This document shows, one piece after another, positions 23,840-35,637 of a DNA stretch of 64,000 nucleotides. The stretch spans positions 11,704,106 to 11,768,105 of the forward strand of contig NC_045141.1 of NCBI RefSeq assembly GCF_008831285.2, read 5' to 3'. The notes beneath the pieces were generated by a model. The model had not been told where the DNA came from. It saw only the letters and a program-made list of their open reading frames with translations, and ran no database searches. The first letter of the stretch is position 1, and every line of letters starts with the position of its first letter. Origin of the DNA: Nymphaea colorata. Its lineage: Eukaryota > Streptophyta > Magnoliopsida > Nymphaeales > Nymphaeaceae. Both the position numbers and the translations under genes were made by a program.

Positions 23840-26564
23840 GCAGTACGAGTACGAGCTGATAAGATTTGTACTGGTTTATGAAAAAGTTTTTCTTCGTTTT
23901 TTATGGAGGGTTGAAAAGAAAGAGGGATGGGAAAAGTTTGTCTTACAGTTCAATCTAGCTAATTTCTGCAATACCCAGTTCCAAGTTTACTTGAGAATAA
24001 AGGCATTCTGCTATTGAAATAACAGAGTTCTGAAGACTCGGGTATCTACCGTGTTATGAAATAACAGAGTGACAATCCGATGCTCATAAAAATTTCTGCA
24101 CTTGCAACTACCAACAAAAGGTTGAAATTCCGGTGCTTGTTCCTGCAATTCTCCCTTTTGTTGTAGTTCTGATCACGTTTTTTACTTCTTTGTGAACATG
24201 TTGCCGACTAGAATTAGAACTGGCTTTATGAAGCTAATGCAGTTTCTATCAGCAAACTTATGATCAACAATAAACATGTGAAAGATAGATCTGCAGCTAC
24301 TCAGAAAGGTCAGCTTTATAAGGTTAGAGTGTAAAATATATATATTTTTTAAGAATTAATTTTAATAGGTCTGGTTTTTGTCTCTTACCTAAGTGGTCTG
24401 GTTTCTGCTAACAACATTCATTCACTCTGTTCTTTCTCCTTATCTTCTTTAAAGAAAATACATATTGCACATAGGAATAAGAAAAATGATATACTTTCAC
24501 CGCAAGGTTTGAATCTCTACTCTTCATCTCTCGATGTATGAAACTATCTCATGTTCAAAATCTTTGAAACAGCAAATGGGGAAGAAACAAAAAGAAAAAC
24601 TAATGCAGCCTCTCATCATCTGTTCAAAACTTCAAAAAGAATAAAAAGACACGAGAATTTAACTTGGTAAGCAAGCTCACCCTCTCTCTGTTATTTTATC
24701 ACCATTTCAACATGTCATCTCACAACTTCCACCACATTCCTCGCAATAGTGTTCTCAACAATAAAATTTTGATTTCGGGCTTGTTCTATCGAGCTCGACT
24801 CGAGTCCAAATCGAGTTCAAACTCGAGTTTTCTGAGTTGAGTTAAGCTTGAGCTGGCCCAACTCAGCTTGACTCAGCTCATGTGCTGCCCTAGCAAAGCA
24901 GTACATAGAGAAATATTTTATCAAGCAGTGAAAATATAGATGTCCACATGTTAAGGGGGTATTTATAAACTAACCAAAAGGTGGATGACTGATTATACAA
25001 TTTTCTCTACTAGTTCTTCGAGAGATCTTCTACTTTAAGCTTACGTTTTGCCCATCGTTGCAGAAAGAAAGGATTGCCTTTTAATGTTTCCTAACGAAGA
25101 CCATACTTGAAAAGTAGAAAATGTGCTAAAAGAACAAGAATATAATCTATTTATAGAAGAAAACATCAAAAAACACGAAATTTGTGTTTTCCTACTTTTC
25201 AAGTAGGTCATATTGAAAAAAAAAATTCAGTAAACGTTTTTGAAAGTTAACGGAACTTCATCTCAAACCCTCGTTTGACAGTTTCTATGCAAAGTGCAGC
25301 CATATTAGAAAAATTACATTACAAAAGACAGTTCGTTTTTTATAATTACGGGCAATCCCTATTCTATCTTTTTTGTTTACAATTTAATCCATCCTGCCAA
25401 TACAAGAGCCACTTTGTTTCAAACTGTTCCCTTCTAACCATATTCTAACCATGAATTAGAAGCGGTACTGAATAAGATGTTCCATTTGACACACAGCGAC
25501 CAGCTGCCTACCAGCACTGATTCCAGTGAGAAATTCATTTCTAGAAGCAGCCATTTTTTACCACAACCTCAGTTGTTGGCGTCACTTTATTGTTTAAATT
25601 ATGGATTTCTAACTTTGCCTGAACTTGTTAAAGAGTATCAAGTTAAATCATGTTATGCCTTCCAATATCATCCATATGCTCATGCTTAAACTTCAAAATA
25701 ATAGAAGGGCATTTAGGCTATTTTCTGTCATTTTGCTTAACATCAGAGTTTGCATACTCAAGCTAGCTCAAATCCAGCCCCCAACCAAGTGAAAATTCCT
25801 TAAGCAGTACTTATTTCACCTTGTTTCCTACGAAAACCGTAACTTCTGCCAGGAAAATCATACATTTCTGCCTGGGGAAGGTGCTCAAGAGAGAGAAATG
25901 TGATCTGGTAATCGTTTTGACAGCAAAGTTGGGTCCTGACTCGGCAAAATTGCATTGCTCTCCACTCTCTCCATTAGCCTGCGGAGTCCTTTCTTTGTAG
26001 ATCGATGATAAATGGGTCTGCCTTTTCATAACCTTACAGTTAACCTTACAGTTATGTATTTCACTGATAAATTTGCTATTGATTTAAAATTTGTAACAAC
26101 AAGATGAGAATTCACTGACACCAACGCAGTTCAGGACCTCAAAGGCAGCGGGAATAAGGGGGTCTTCGGGCCTCACTTCGAGCGGTGGTGGGATGATCCT
26201 CTCGCTCACTCGAAAGCAACAAGATGAGAATTGAGCTACCGGAAGAAAAGCAATGCAGGATTGCCTTCGTAATCATCAGAAGCCCACAGTTGAAGCACTT
26301 CGTAAAGGATCCGCCATATCATTTCCTCACAACATGCACCTGACATCCTTCCACTACTTCGAAAGGAAAAAGTCTCCACAGCACTTCACTCTTTCCCCTA
26401 CCATATTTATCTGGATGTCCTCTTAGCTAGTATACATCTAAATACCAAAAGCCCATTTCACGTTTCCTATTTATATTAGCTATCAATTGTCCAACAAATT
26501 CTAGAAATGCCAATCCAAAATTGACTACATTAATTCACACTTTTCATAGCAAAACTCAATTCAA
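23840..26564. other. Intergenic DNA with small repeats, no gene seen
   Basis: 24,770-24,895 is a GAGCTCGAG-type element (TCGAGCTCGACTCGAGTCC and variants). 25,101-25,212 is an inverted repeat described separately. ORFs at 25,477-25,689 and 25,811-26,029 have no recognisable family. The right end includes the 3' flank of the zinc-finger gene. Confidence 0.4.
25101..25212. repeat. Inverted repeat with hairpin potential
   Basis: The arm GACCATACTTGAAAAGTAG near 25,101-25,119 is matched by CTACTTTTCAAGTAGGTC near 25,192-25,209, with pairing extending into AAAATGTG/TTGTGTTTT. The loop is about 60 bp. Mature pairing is around 25-28 positions, so either a small MITE or, less likely, a small-RNA hairpin. 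Confidence 0.5.
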
Positions 26565-29445
26565 TCACATGGACATGAGCTTTGGACCATTGTCAGGCAT
26601 GCCCATACCAGCGGCTAACTCTGCATCCAGTTGGGTATGTGGTGCAGGGCCCGCCATTTGCTTCAACCTGCCATGAGCAAATAAGTTCCACACATTTTAG
26701 ACAAGGCATTGCAATTGATTAACCGATGCTGCATGCACAGCTGCACAGATTGACCAGGCATTCGTATCTTGTCATACAGAATCACAGATATTAACAACAT
26801 TCAAAAGACTATGGAATGATTAAACAGCAAACAAGCAAAATCTATTTGCAAGTATGAAATGGAAAGTCTACAGGCAAAAGATTGTCCATGTGTACAACCA
26901 TGCAAATAGCAGCCCGAGGCATTAGACTATTCAAGTTTCTAAGCTAGTGACAAAAAGCATACTAACTTTGATGCCAATTTTGAAGTGCCATAAAAAATAC
27001 ACATATCATGCAGCAGAATTGAACAATCAAAACCGAGAATATTACTACATTTCATTTTTTCTTCATCATCGATAACTTACCTACAAGGATGACAAAGCAT
27101 GACAAATACATCCGAATAAAGAAAAAAACTACTTGGTACGTAGGGATAAAATGGTACTAATGAATAGTCAGTCTTCAATCTCCAAATAGACATCATAAGC
27201 TTCTATTGGTATCAATTTCAGCATCATTTGGAGACAATGACCAGTTGTTGCATATAAATGTGGAGAACTATGAGATATCCGAGACTAAAATGGAAATAAG
27301 AAAATGCTCTTCAATCTCCAAAGTCCAAAGTTCCAAACATAAATAATTAGCTTTTCACAAACATCAATTTAAACAACTTTTGGAGTCAATAACCAGGTTT
27401 TGCATATAAGCATGGAGAATTATAAGAGATCTCAGACTACAATGGAAATAAGAAAAATAGGAAATCGTGGCATTGAAGAACAACAAAGATATACCATACA
27501 TCATTGTTAGAGACTTCATAAGGATTCACAAGGAGGCCACATAAAAATTGCTACAGGACAAACTGATTTTTCTGCAAGTGGTTAGTAAAATATTAGGTGC
27601 ATTTGACGACTTCTAACATGATTGCATGTTGAAGCTTCATTAACCCTGTCAGTTGCTCAATGGACAAAGTCCTTTCCAGAAAAATGGCAAACAAACAAAT
27701 GCCCTTGTATGAAAATGGAGCAATGTTCATTCTGAAGTAATCTCTTAATAAATGTCTTGCAATAAGAAAACAGTCATTGAAGATACACTTTCTAAGGAAC
27801 AATATCCCATGAGAGGTACTTACAGCTATAAGGTAGAAAAGCATGCATTACCAGGCCCTCATACGTACACCATCTATTGGGGAACTTTTTCCTAATTAGC
27901 ATGAACATCTTTTTTTTTTCCATGCTTGTCCGGTCCTTTTAGAGAGCTGGTTCTCATATGTTTCCAAGTGCTCTTATTATTTTACATGGATTAAATTCCT
28001 AACTACACATGGATGTTCTCCATTATGAAAATTAAAGAACAAAAAATTCAATTCATTGAAAAAGTGCAAGGTGTACATCTAATGCATTGTTGTTATCTCT
28101 TATGTTATATGATATAAAGTATAAACTACTAACTACACATATGGATGTTCTCCACTATGAAAATCAAAGAACAAATAAATCACTTCATTGAAAAAGTGCA
28201 AGGTATACATCAAATGCCTTGTTGTTATCTCTTATGTTATATGATAAGATGACTGTATATCTATAATAAAGGAAACATTTGTTGATATAGTCACATATCT
28301 CATCCTATTCTAATGCATGATATCGAACCAATGATACAATATGACAGGTGATGCAAACACTAAATGAAAATTTAGCCCCAATCCTTCGATTGAATTCATT
28401 ATACCAAACCGTAACCAAGAAATCTTAAATTACTGTTCTTCATTTGCACCGCCCCCGCCTCCATCAAGCAAAATAGCACACAAATTTAGCTCTTTCAGAC
28501 CAGAAAATCGGGAACCCACATAAGGATTGCTAGTTTCTCGGTTGACTATTGCTCGCCAACAGGAAAGCATTTTTGTTTTTTACTTTACCACCAAAAACAA
28601 GGAATCGAAAACCACTACCAACGGAATAATTTGGGTAAAGATCTTGTGCTGAAAACTACGAAAAAGCTCGAATAAATATATAGAAGGCTTAACTAAATGA
28701 CACCTACCGTCAAATGTGCGGAATGATGTTCAAAGACTTGCTTGATCCTTTCCAAGAATAAAGAGTAACACAGGAAAAAATCCAATACCAGTAAGGATAC
28801 TAAGGAACAAACACTTGCGGTGGTTCCGCTAATTCACAGGTAAACCAAACAACTGCCAATTGCATCAAAATTTCAAAGGAAGCAAAAGAAGCGCCTACCG
28901 TTTCTTGTGACGTTTGGTTCGAAAGTGCTCGTCCCTCACACTTGAATTAGCAAAATACCGGCTGATTTTCGTTGCAATCAATAAAAAACAAAACCAAAGG
29001 GATAAGCGAACGAGGAACCCGAATTAATCCTTTGTAGACATGGAGCAAGAAAAAAAATAACAAAAGCCACAAACAACAGAATAGGAGAAAAGGATAAGCC
29101 ACCGCACTCACTCGCAATGCAAACAGTAGAATTGGCCCATTCCGGGAAGGTCCTCGTCCTGTGGACGAGGCGCCTCCATACCCTTTTCACTCACCTTCTG
29201 GAGCTCTTCATACACCGCATCGTCGCGTGCAATCGAAGGTTAAGTCAAGCAGAAGATAAACGCATACACAATAAAATAAAATAAAAAAAGGGAAAAGAGA
29301 GAAAGGGGAACTAAATGAGACCAATAAAGAGAGCAAAAATGCAAGGAGCGAAAAGGATATCTTTCAGGAGGAACTTCGAACGACGAGCGGATTTGTGAGA
29401 AAATCTCCGCGTCTTCACCTTCCTGTGAGGACACTTTCCTCCCAT
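26565..29445 (-). CDS. BUD20/ZNF593-type C2H2 zinc-finger protein, four exons
   Basis: Homologue of yeast Bud20 and human ZNF593, a small zinc-finger protein that travels with pre-60S ribosomal particles from nucleus to cytoplasm. Coding exons on the minus strand are 29445-29361, 29226-29112, 28961-28899 and 26667-26565, together 121 residues. Visible marks: the basic start MGGKCPHRKVKTRR, LPGMGQFYCLHC, and the single zinc finger C63-x2-C66-x12-H79-x5-H85 followed by KKR, then PAPHTQLDAEL and a methionine-rich end typical of plant members. Intron 1 is an AT-AC minor-class intron (see separate entry); without it the frame would break inside the conserved FLLK-GDDAVYEELQK junction. Introns 2 (150 bp) and 3 (2231 bp) are GT-AG. 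Exon 2 contains an internal GTGAGT...CAG that could be mistaken for a 36-bp intron but is in frame and at the length expected of homologues. Confidence 0.93.
27171..27445. repeat. Degenerate tandem duplication in intron 3 of the zinc-finger gene
   Basis: Landmarks CTTCAATCTCCAA, TTTGGAG-CAATGACCAG/CAATAACCAGG, TTGCATATAA and AATGGAAATAAGAAAA occur twice in the same order about 136-152 bp apart. Confidence 0.65.
28001..28255. repeat. Tandem duplication, unit about 130 bp, in intron 3 of the zinc-finger gene
   Basis: AACTACACAT-GGATGTTCTCCA begins both units (28,001 and 28,131). Each continues through GAAAAAGTGCAAGGT and TTGTTATCTCTTATGTTATA with only scattered differences, so this is a fairly recent duplication. 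Confidence 0.8.
29227..29360 (-). other. U12-type AT-AC intron (intron 1 of the zinc-finger gene)
   Basis: The intron begins ATATCCTTTT, the perfect 5' consensus for minor-spliceosome AT-AC introns, and ends GCAC. A CTTAAC branch-point core, with its second A at 29240, lies 13 nt before the end, within the 10-16 nt window typical of U12 introns. Joining at these borders restores a conserved protein junction. Length is 134 bp. Confidence 0.9.
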
Positions 29446-30280
29446 CTTCTGCTTCTCGTGACCAAGCGTCGATCTATCTACCAGGAAGAGGAAGAAGAAG
29501 AAGAGGGAGAAACCCTAACTACGGCAATCAGGTGAAGCAGACCAAAAGCAAGTTGACGGGTCGGATTCAGTTTCAGATCCAGGTATTGTTGAGCCCGATT
29601 TTTGTAGTCGGAAACCATAACCGAGCAATCCCCACTGCTCACAACATTCTGATCACCGATTGCGCGTGGAATGTAAATTGTTTAACAAATTTAGAAATAT
29701 ACAATTGACAACAAAGAAGAAAAAGGATAAAGGGTTGCTTACGTAAATGAGCTTATATTTATAATGAACAATATAATTGTCTTACAAAGAAAGCACGAAA
29801 ATGCATAGACAAAAACAAGAGAAAATGATGGAACATTATCAAAGAAAACAACTAAGTAAGGAAAATAAATTGTTTGGAAAACAAACTTCTCGTGTGAAAA
29901 CACTTGAGTTACCCTCAAAGGAGAAACGAGTTTCCTCCAAGTTTTCATCCTTTTGGAAGCAACAACCGAGCTTGGTTTTTGAAACGTGCTTCTCCAAAAT
30001 CAAAATCTTTCTTCTAATAACTACAGTGACAATTCGGCTGCTTGTTTTGCTGAAAATGAAACAACAAAATTTGTTTATGACAGTTCATAAAGAAGATTAT
30101 TCAGGAAAGAAAGAGAGAGTTGTAAAATTAATTCTAGTTTAAAACCGCAAATTTGTCATAGAAAGATGTTCATCAAATTATTTGAGAAAACTATACAATC
30201 AAATTATTGCAATTAATAAGGAAAATAATTTGGTAAAAAGAGCTACTAAATCAAATTTTAGTTGAAAATTGACTAGGGCA

Positions 30281-30283
<3 letters not shown>

Positions 30284-30338
<55 letters not shown>
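30284..30338. repeat. (TA)n microsatellite
   Basis: About 27 TA units, interrupted by TG near 30,329. A short GTGTGTGTG and GAGAGAG follow. Confidence 0.9.
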
Positions 30339-30339
<1 letters not shown>

Positions 30340-31138
30340 TCATGATGTGTGTGTGTGTGAGAGAGAGGTAGATGGTCTGATTAGATGGTTGGGTAACTTT
30401 GAAAATCCAAAGATATATATATATATATTAGGACTACTGATATACGCATTATTATAAACTAACTCAAATCCTTTCATATTTTTTCCTTTCTCTCCAAACT
30501 GTTCATTCTCTTTATTTTTTTTTCCTTTCCCTCATCATTTTCTATCCCTTTTTTCCTTTTTATTACATCGTTTACAATTCATTTCTTCCCATCCATCCAA
30601 ACAGTGTTAGTGTCTCTAACTACTTAGGCCTTAATCTAACACTTGATTTGAATAGAAAAAAACTTGTCCACGTATATTAAGTCTATACATGTAAAGTCTA
30701 CATTAAGTCCACACATGTTAAGCATGTACATCACATTGTTCACACAAAAGCAAGTTTATGTATAACAAGAATTACTTTTCACATTATTAAACGAGAAAGT
30801 AAAAGACAAATTATCAATAATAGCACTTGACATTGTACTTGTATTTTATATTTGTGTGCCATAGTGTTCCAAAAATGTGACTTGGCAGCCAACTAAGATC
30901 GGAATTAAAGAAGCAAATAACATAGATTGGGGTTGAAGCACTACACTTGCATACAGAAGGTGCGCCCATATCCTTCCTTGTTGTAAGAACTTCATGACCA
31001 TGAATTCTTGCAGCTGCCATTCATGTCAACAATATCATGCTGTTTGTGGACCTACAAATGACACATTTGATGGATTCCTTCAAAAGGAATGGAACATAAC
31101 CCCAAATATTTACGTATAATCAGGTGAGTGGAAGCTGC

Positions 31139-31360
31139 CTAAAGAGGGGCCAAAGTCCTCTTCTACCTCAGGGTTCAAGGTTGCTTAGCGACCTAGGTGG
31201 ACCCTTAGTACACTCATCAAGCTTAGCGACCTAGGTGGACCCTTAGTACACTCATCAACTAGAGTGTTACATTAATACCTTTTGTAGTATCCATAAAAAT
31301 CAAATTGAAGACCAGACTCTCACCAGCGTAACCAACTAAGCTATGACCATCAGGGAATTT
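31139..31360 (-). mobile_element. tRNA-derived SINE, copy 2, with internal 38-bp duplication
   Basis: The minus strand shows a perfect A box, TAGCTTAGTTGG (31343-31332), and a decayed B box, CTTCAATTT (31310-31302). The far end carries TTTGGCCCCTCTTTAGG, matching the tail of copy 1. Inside, a 38-bp unit beginning GCTTAGCGACCTAGG is duplicated exactly in tandem (31183-31220 and 31221-31258). Confidence 0.6.
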
Positions 31361-32326
31361 AAAAAAAAAAAAAAACTAAATTTACATTTGATTCAATGAC
31401 CCTTTAGTCCAACGTGATTCATTTGATGAATTCGTCCATAGCTAGGCTAGGCCTCAGTAGTTGCAGCTGAACTAGTCTATTTAATGGGTGTTGCCAAATA
31501 GTGCATTTCAAAGAACCAAAGCTGAGAACTTTATATTAATATGTATATTTTTTACTATAGCTTAACAAGCTTACAAGAACAATTTTTATAATTAAAGTTG
31601 TTAATCTAACATCAAAGTATTTATTTTCAAAATTCATTAGTAACACCAAATTTAAATGCAGTCACTTATTCGAATTTTTGGGTAAGAATTCATGAAGGAA
31701 CTCTCTCTTTACCCCGTTTTGGATCACAAAACCAGGCTCACCGCCAATTATTAGGAATCAAATCTCAACTTTGGGCCATAATGGTTCTTGGGTCTGATAG
31801 TTTTAGGGTTGGGCATGGGGTTAAAATAATGATATATATTTTATTATTAAAAATATACTTTATGTTAAATTATTGTTTTTTTTATATTATTTTTTTATTT
31901 TAACCGAACTGAACTTAGATCTAAGTTCAGAACTTGAGTCCGTCGGGCCGACCCAATCACCACGACAAAGATAAATGCAAATTTTAAAATGGTAGGCCCG
32001 TTTGATGGTTGAGCTTTTTTTCCTTGTTCATTTTTCTTTTTTCTGGACTTTGCTTTGCGTTCCAAAAGGTTATACGTGGCGAGTAACCATTCAAGGAACA
32101 TGACGTTTTCATGTCCACCTAAATCTGCAGATGGCGCTTTAAATCCAGAGCACGACTCGACTCCATCAGTCCATCTTACATGTGAGAGTGACGCTGTACT
32201 GTAGCTTCTTTTGACAAGACGACTCGTCTGTTGTTCGGATCTTGCTCCACCGCTGCCAGACACCTCGACTCGGAGACTCTCCGGCCGCCCAGATTCTTCT
32301 TCTGCTGGACAAACCAGCCGAATTCG

Positions 32327-35300
32327 ATGGCGATGCGTGCCGTGTTCTCTCCTTCTTCTCTCTTCTCTTTCAACAAGACCACCACGACCGCCACTGCTGC
32401 TTATTCTGCTCACCTCCCCAACTTCCCATTTGCTCCGTCCTGGAGGAGGAGCAGCTCCCTCCTCTTTAACATCCCCACTGCCGCTTCTCTTAGTGTGCGC
32501 CGCCGGGGAAGGCGTGGGAAACTGTCTCCTGGCGTGGCTTACTCCGCCGCTTCTGTCTCAGGGAAAAGCATCCACGATTTCGCCGTGAAGGTCTTCATTT
32601 CTCCCTTTTCTTTGCGATTGGTGAAATTTCTTTTCATTTCCCAATTTGGCTTTGTTCTGTGCGTTTCTTGGCTGTTCTTTTCTCAAACATTTGTCGGTTT
32701 CTGTTGTCTGAAGTTCAGGATATCGATGGGAAGGACATGTCATTGAGCAAGTTCAAGGGAAAGGTGCTTTTGGTAGTTAATGTTGCTTCTCGATGGTACC
32801 AATCCGCTCTCATTGTTGGATTCTGTTTCTTATCTCTTCTCCTTTCGTGATATTGGATATTGACTTGTCGGCGTCTTCTTTTTTTCTCCTCCTTTTCAGT
32901 GGTTTAACTAATGCCAATTACACAGAGCTTAGTCACCTCTATGAGAAGTATAAGTCCCAAGGTGAGTCCCCTATTTATTGTCTGTCATGCCAACTTCTTT
33001 TTTAAGCGTTAAGCCTTATGGTCAGCAGGGAAAAGAAATATGCCCAGTGGAGTTACACTATGAAAGGACATTAACTGATTATGCGAGATGACCAGGATAA
33101 ATATTTTACTAACGCTTGCTACTGGTATTTCATTATTTACTTGGAAAATAATCAAGAAATTAATCAACTTCCAGTGCAGATTGGTCCATTATCTTCCACT
33201 GGATGCGAACATGATGGATATCTGCTGTCACTGATAACAACTCATGCATTCTTTTTACAGGTTTTGAAATTCTAGCCTTCCCTTGCAACCAGTTTGGTGG
33301 GCAAGAACCTGGCACAAATCCACAGATAAAGGAATTTGCTTGCACTAGATTCAAAGCAGAATTTCCTATTTTTGACAAGGTAATTGAGCAGGAGTTTCCT
33401 TGTGTATGTTACACTACTTGAGCAGCATATGTTTTTAACGTATCTTCTACAAACCAGGTAGATGTGAATGGACCAAATACTGCTCCAGTCTACCAATTTC
33501 TCAAGTCAAGCACAGGAGGGTTTCTTGGAGATCTGATCAAATGGAATTTTGAAAAGTTTTTGGTGAATGGGGAAGGGAAGGTGGTAGAAAGATACAGCCC
33601 AACAACAAGCCCTTTCCAGATTGAGGTCCGTCTTCTTCCTCGCATCACACAGAATTCTTGTGTTTGTTAATGAGAAAAAGGAAAAATTGGTTATTCTGGA
33701 ATGGGATGGCTGCTATTTGTTTGTTTGGCATTTCTATGATTTCAAAATCCCTAAGCTTATTTATGGAAAAAAAATGTCAATATGGCATTTCAGCACTATA
33801 TTATCCTGTCTTAAACTGTTCCATCTCTGTTTTCTCTTATTTCCTTTTGAGTCGCTGCGCCTCTCGAGGGAAGGAATATCTTATTTATTTGATCTGCCTG
33901 CCACCTCAATTAAACTACAAAACTTGGTTTCTTACTCCATAAAATACATTTATTTGTTTGACGACAATGGTTGTAGAACATATTTCCAAACCAATTTACC
34001 ATGTGTCAAGTTCTTTAAATTCCAGACAGTGGAAAGGAGAATTTTGATAATGTCTATTCTGAATATTTTTAGCAATGCAAACACGAAGAGTTCCTTTATG
34101 GGATCAGATCTGAGTAACTTGAGATTTTTTACTTATAAACCTACTCTGTTAGAACACATGATTTGTCTATACTGCAAGTTTTGACTAACTTATATATAAC
34201 CTTTAGTTACAGACAAATTTTTCTCTATTCGAAGTTATGCCTATTCTTTTGCTTGTCCCCTGAAGTAGCAATTCTATCTTTTTCATTTATTTGGGATTTC
34301 CATTTTTACACATTTGTCCTCCCTATGCATATCAGTGCATTTTTGGGATTAGTTCAACTGCTCTATCTCTGAAATTCAAATAAATCAGCTAGATGATCTA
34401 CTTGGTTGTCCATGATGTGTCTTTGGTTTCTTTGTTCATTTATGGGCTGCTTTGAAGAGCTACATAATATTTTGTTATTTGTTAAGCTACCTTTTCTGTA
34501 GACACAAGATTCAAATGAGATCCCCAGTTGTTAGGATGACTGTCTTAAAGGTGCCTGTGACAATTCTAGTTTCCATCTTCAACTGGAGGTTATGGAAATT
34601 TCACCTTATTTTGTGGGTCTAAAAGTGAAGCCCTGTTGGGAGAATGGACATGTTTCTAGTGATTGTTTTAGTAGATATTTTGGGCATTTTGTCTTATAGT
34701 TGGCCCTTCTATTCTTACTCATTTAGCCAAATAAGTCCAGCCGCAGCAAACTGTTATCTATTTTACCAGTAGCATAACTGAAGCTGTAAGGTGTATCTGG
34801 ATTAGGTTCGCATGTAGTGCCAAGGTCCAAATAGTACCAGGGACATGCTGGTGAGGTGGTGCATGTAACTTGAATGGAAGGATGAAAACTAACAAAACTT
34901 GGACGCTGGCATAAGTACTAAAATTTCCAGGATCTTCTCTTTTCTCTTACCTTATGACAAGGGAAACCACCAACTTTTTTGTAGCTATTGATCTTGTGGA
35001 CCTAGTAGTTGTGCATTTGGTATGCCCTGCTTAGGTTTGTCTTTTGATGTAACACATCTAGATACTGCTCCCTTACCCATCAGGGAGGTCCTTCTGCTGC
35101 TTGCTATTTATGACAAAGGACACATTCTCGTTCACTTTCAGCTTCAAGGCTTTAAGCTAACTCAACTTGCCAGGTGTGTGGAGCCCTTATAGTTCTGCTT
35201 AAATCCTGTAACAAAGTGATTTTTTTAGGGTGCCAGATGATACGATTGTGTCACGAGGATTATGCATCCTAACTATTAGACTAAAAGGAAGAAACCTTGT

Positions 35301-35637
35301 TGTTGTTGATGATGAACCATGTATCTACCATTCTCCCTCAACCCATCAACATCCCCATCCCCTCTCTTGTTCCTAAGTGTTTTTTGTTCCATTTAAGTAC
35401 TATGTTTTAGTTTCATTCTGGTTGCACGGTAGCATTTTATAGTCTTAGTAAAGTATCTTCTTTCCATCTCAAGTGACATCACAATTCATATTTTTAGTTG
35501 CAGTATTTTTAGTTCTGTAGCTATGACAGAGGACATACAAATTAGTTTGCTTGTTGCATTTAATGGCTGATTTTACTAAAGTTGGTTTTTTCTTTCCCTT
35601 ATTGCAGAAGGATATTAAGAAGCTTTTGGCAGCATGA
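32327..35637 (+). CDS. Glutathione peroxidase (thioredoxin-dependent type), plastid, six exons
   Basis: Reduces hydrogen and lipid hydroperoxides; plant enzymes of this family use a catalytic cysteine and are regenerated by thioredoxin. Coding exons are 32327-32590, 32719-32795, 32900-32961, 33261-33379, 33458-33625 and 35608-35637, all GT-AG, giving 239 residues. Residues 1 to about 70 are Ser/Ala/Arg-rich and almost free of acidic residues, fitting a chloroplast transit peptide. Catalytic centre: Cys114 in VASRCGLT, Gln145 in [12 protein letters not shown], Trp203/Asn204 in KWNFEKF. Cys143 and Cys162 (EFACTRF) keep the 29- and 48-residue spacings known for plant enzymes, Cys162 being the expected resolving residue. 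The catalytic Cys codon is split by intron 2 (TG then T). The last exon encodes only KDIKKLLAA after a 2-kb intron. An ATG two codons downstream (MAMR) is an alternative start. Confidence 0.95.

Larger units (their letters stand above)
29446..32326. other. Intergenic region between the divergently oriented zinc-finger and GPX genes
   Basis: The left edge carries a purine/pyrimidine-rich probable leader of the zinc-finger gene (to about 29,520); the right edge should hold the GPX promoter and leader. Between them are a (TA)n tract and a SINE copy (own entries). ORFs at 29,777-30,142 and 31,895-32,413 show no family features, and the latter overlaps GPX exon 1 antisense. Confidence 0.4.

Noticed and set aside
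30269-30457. ORFs made of Ile-Tyr repeats here, at 37,844-38,032 and at 51,924-52,151
   Set aside because: Products of (TA)n microsatellites.
31895-32588. Long ORFs on both strands around 31.9-32.6 kb
   Set aside because: They are shadows of the GPX leader and transit-peptide exon, whose GC-rich serine codons leave other frames open.
33621-34372. ORFs of 60-187 codons after GPX exon 5
   Set aside because: Leu/Phe/Ser-rich read-through of the T-rich last intron; the real last exon is at 35,608-35,637.
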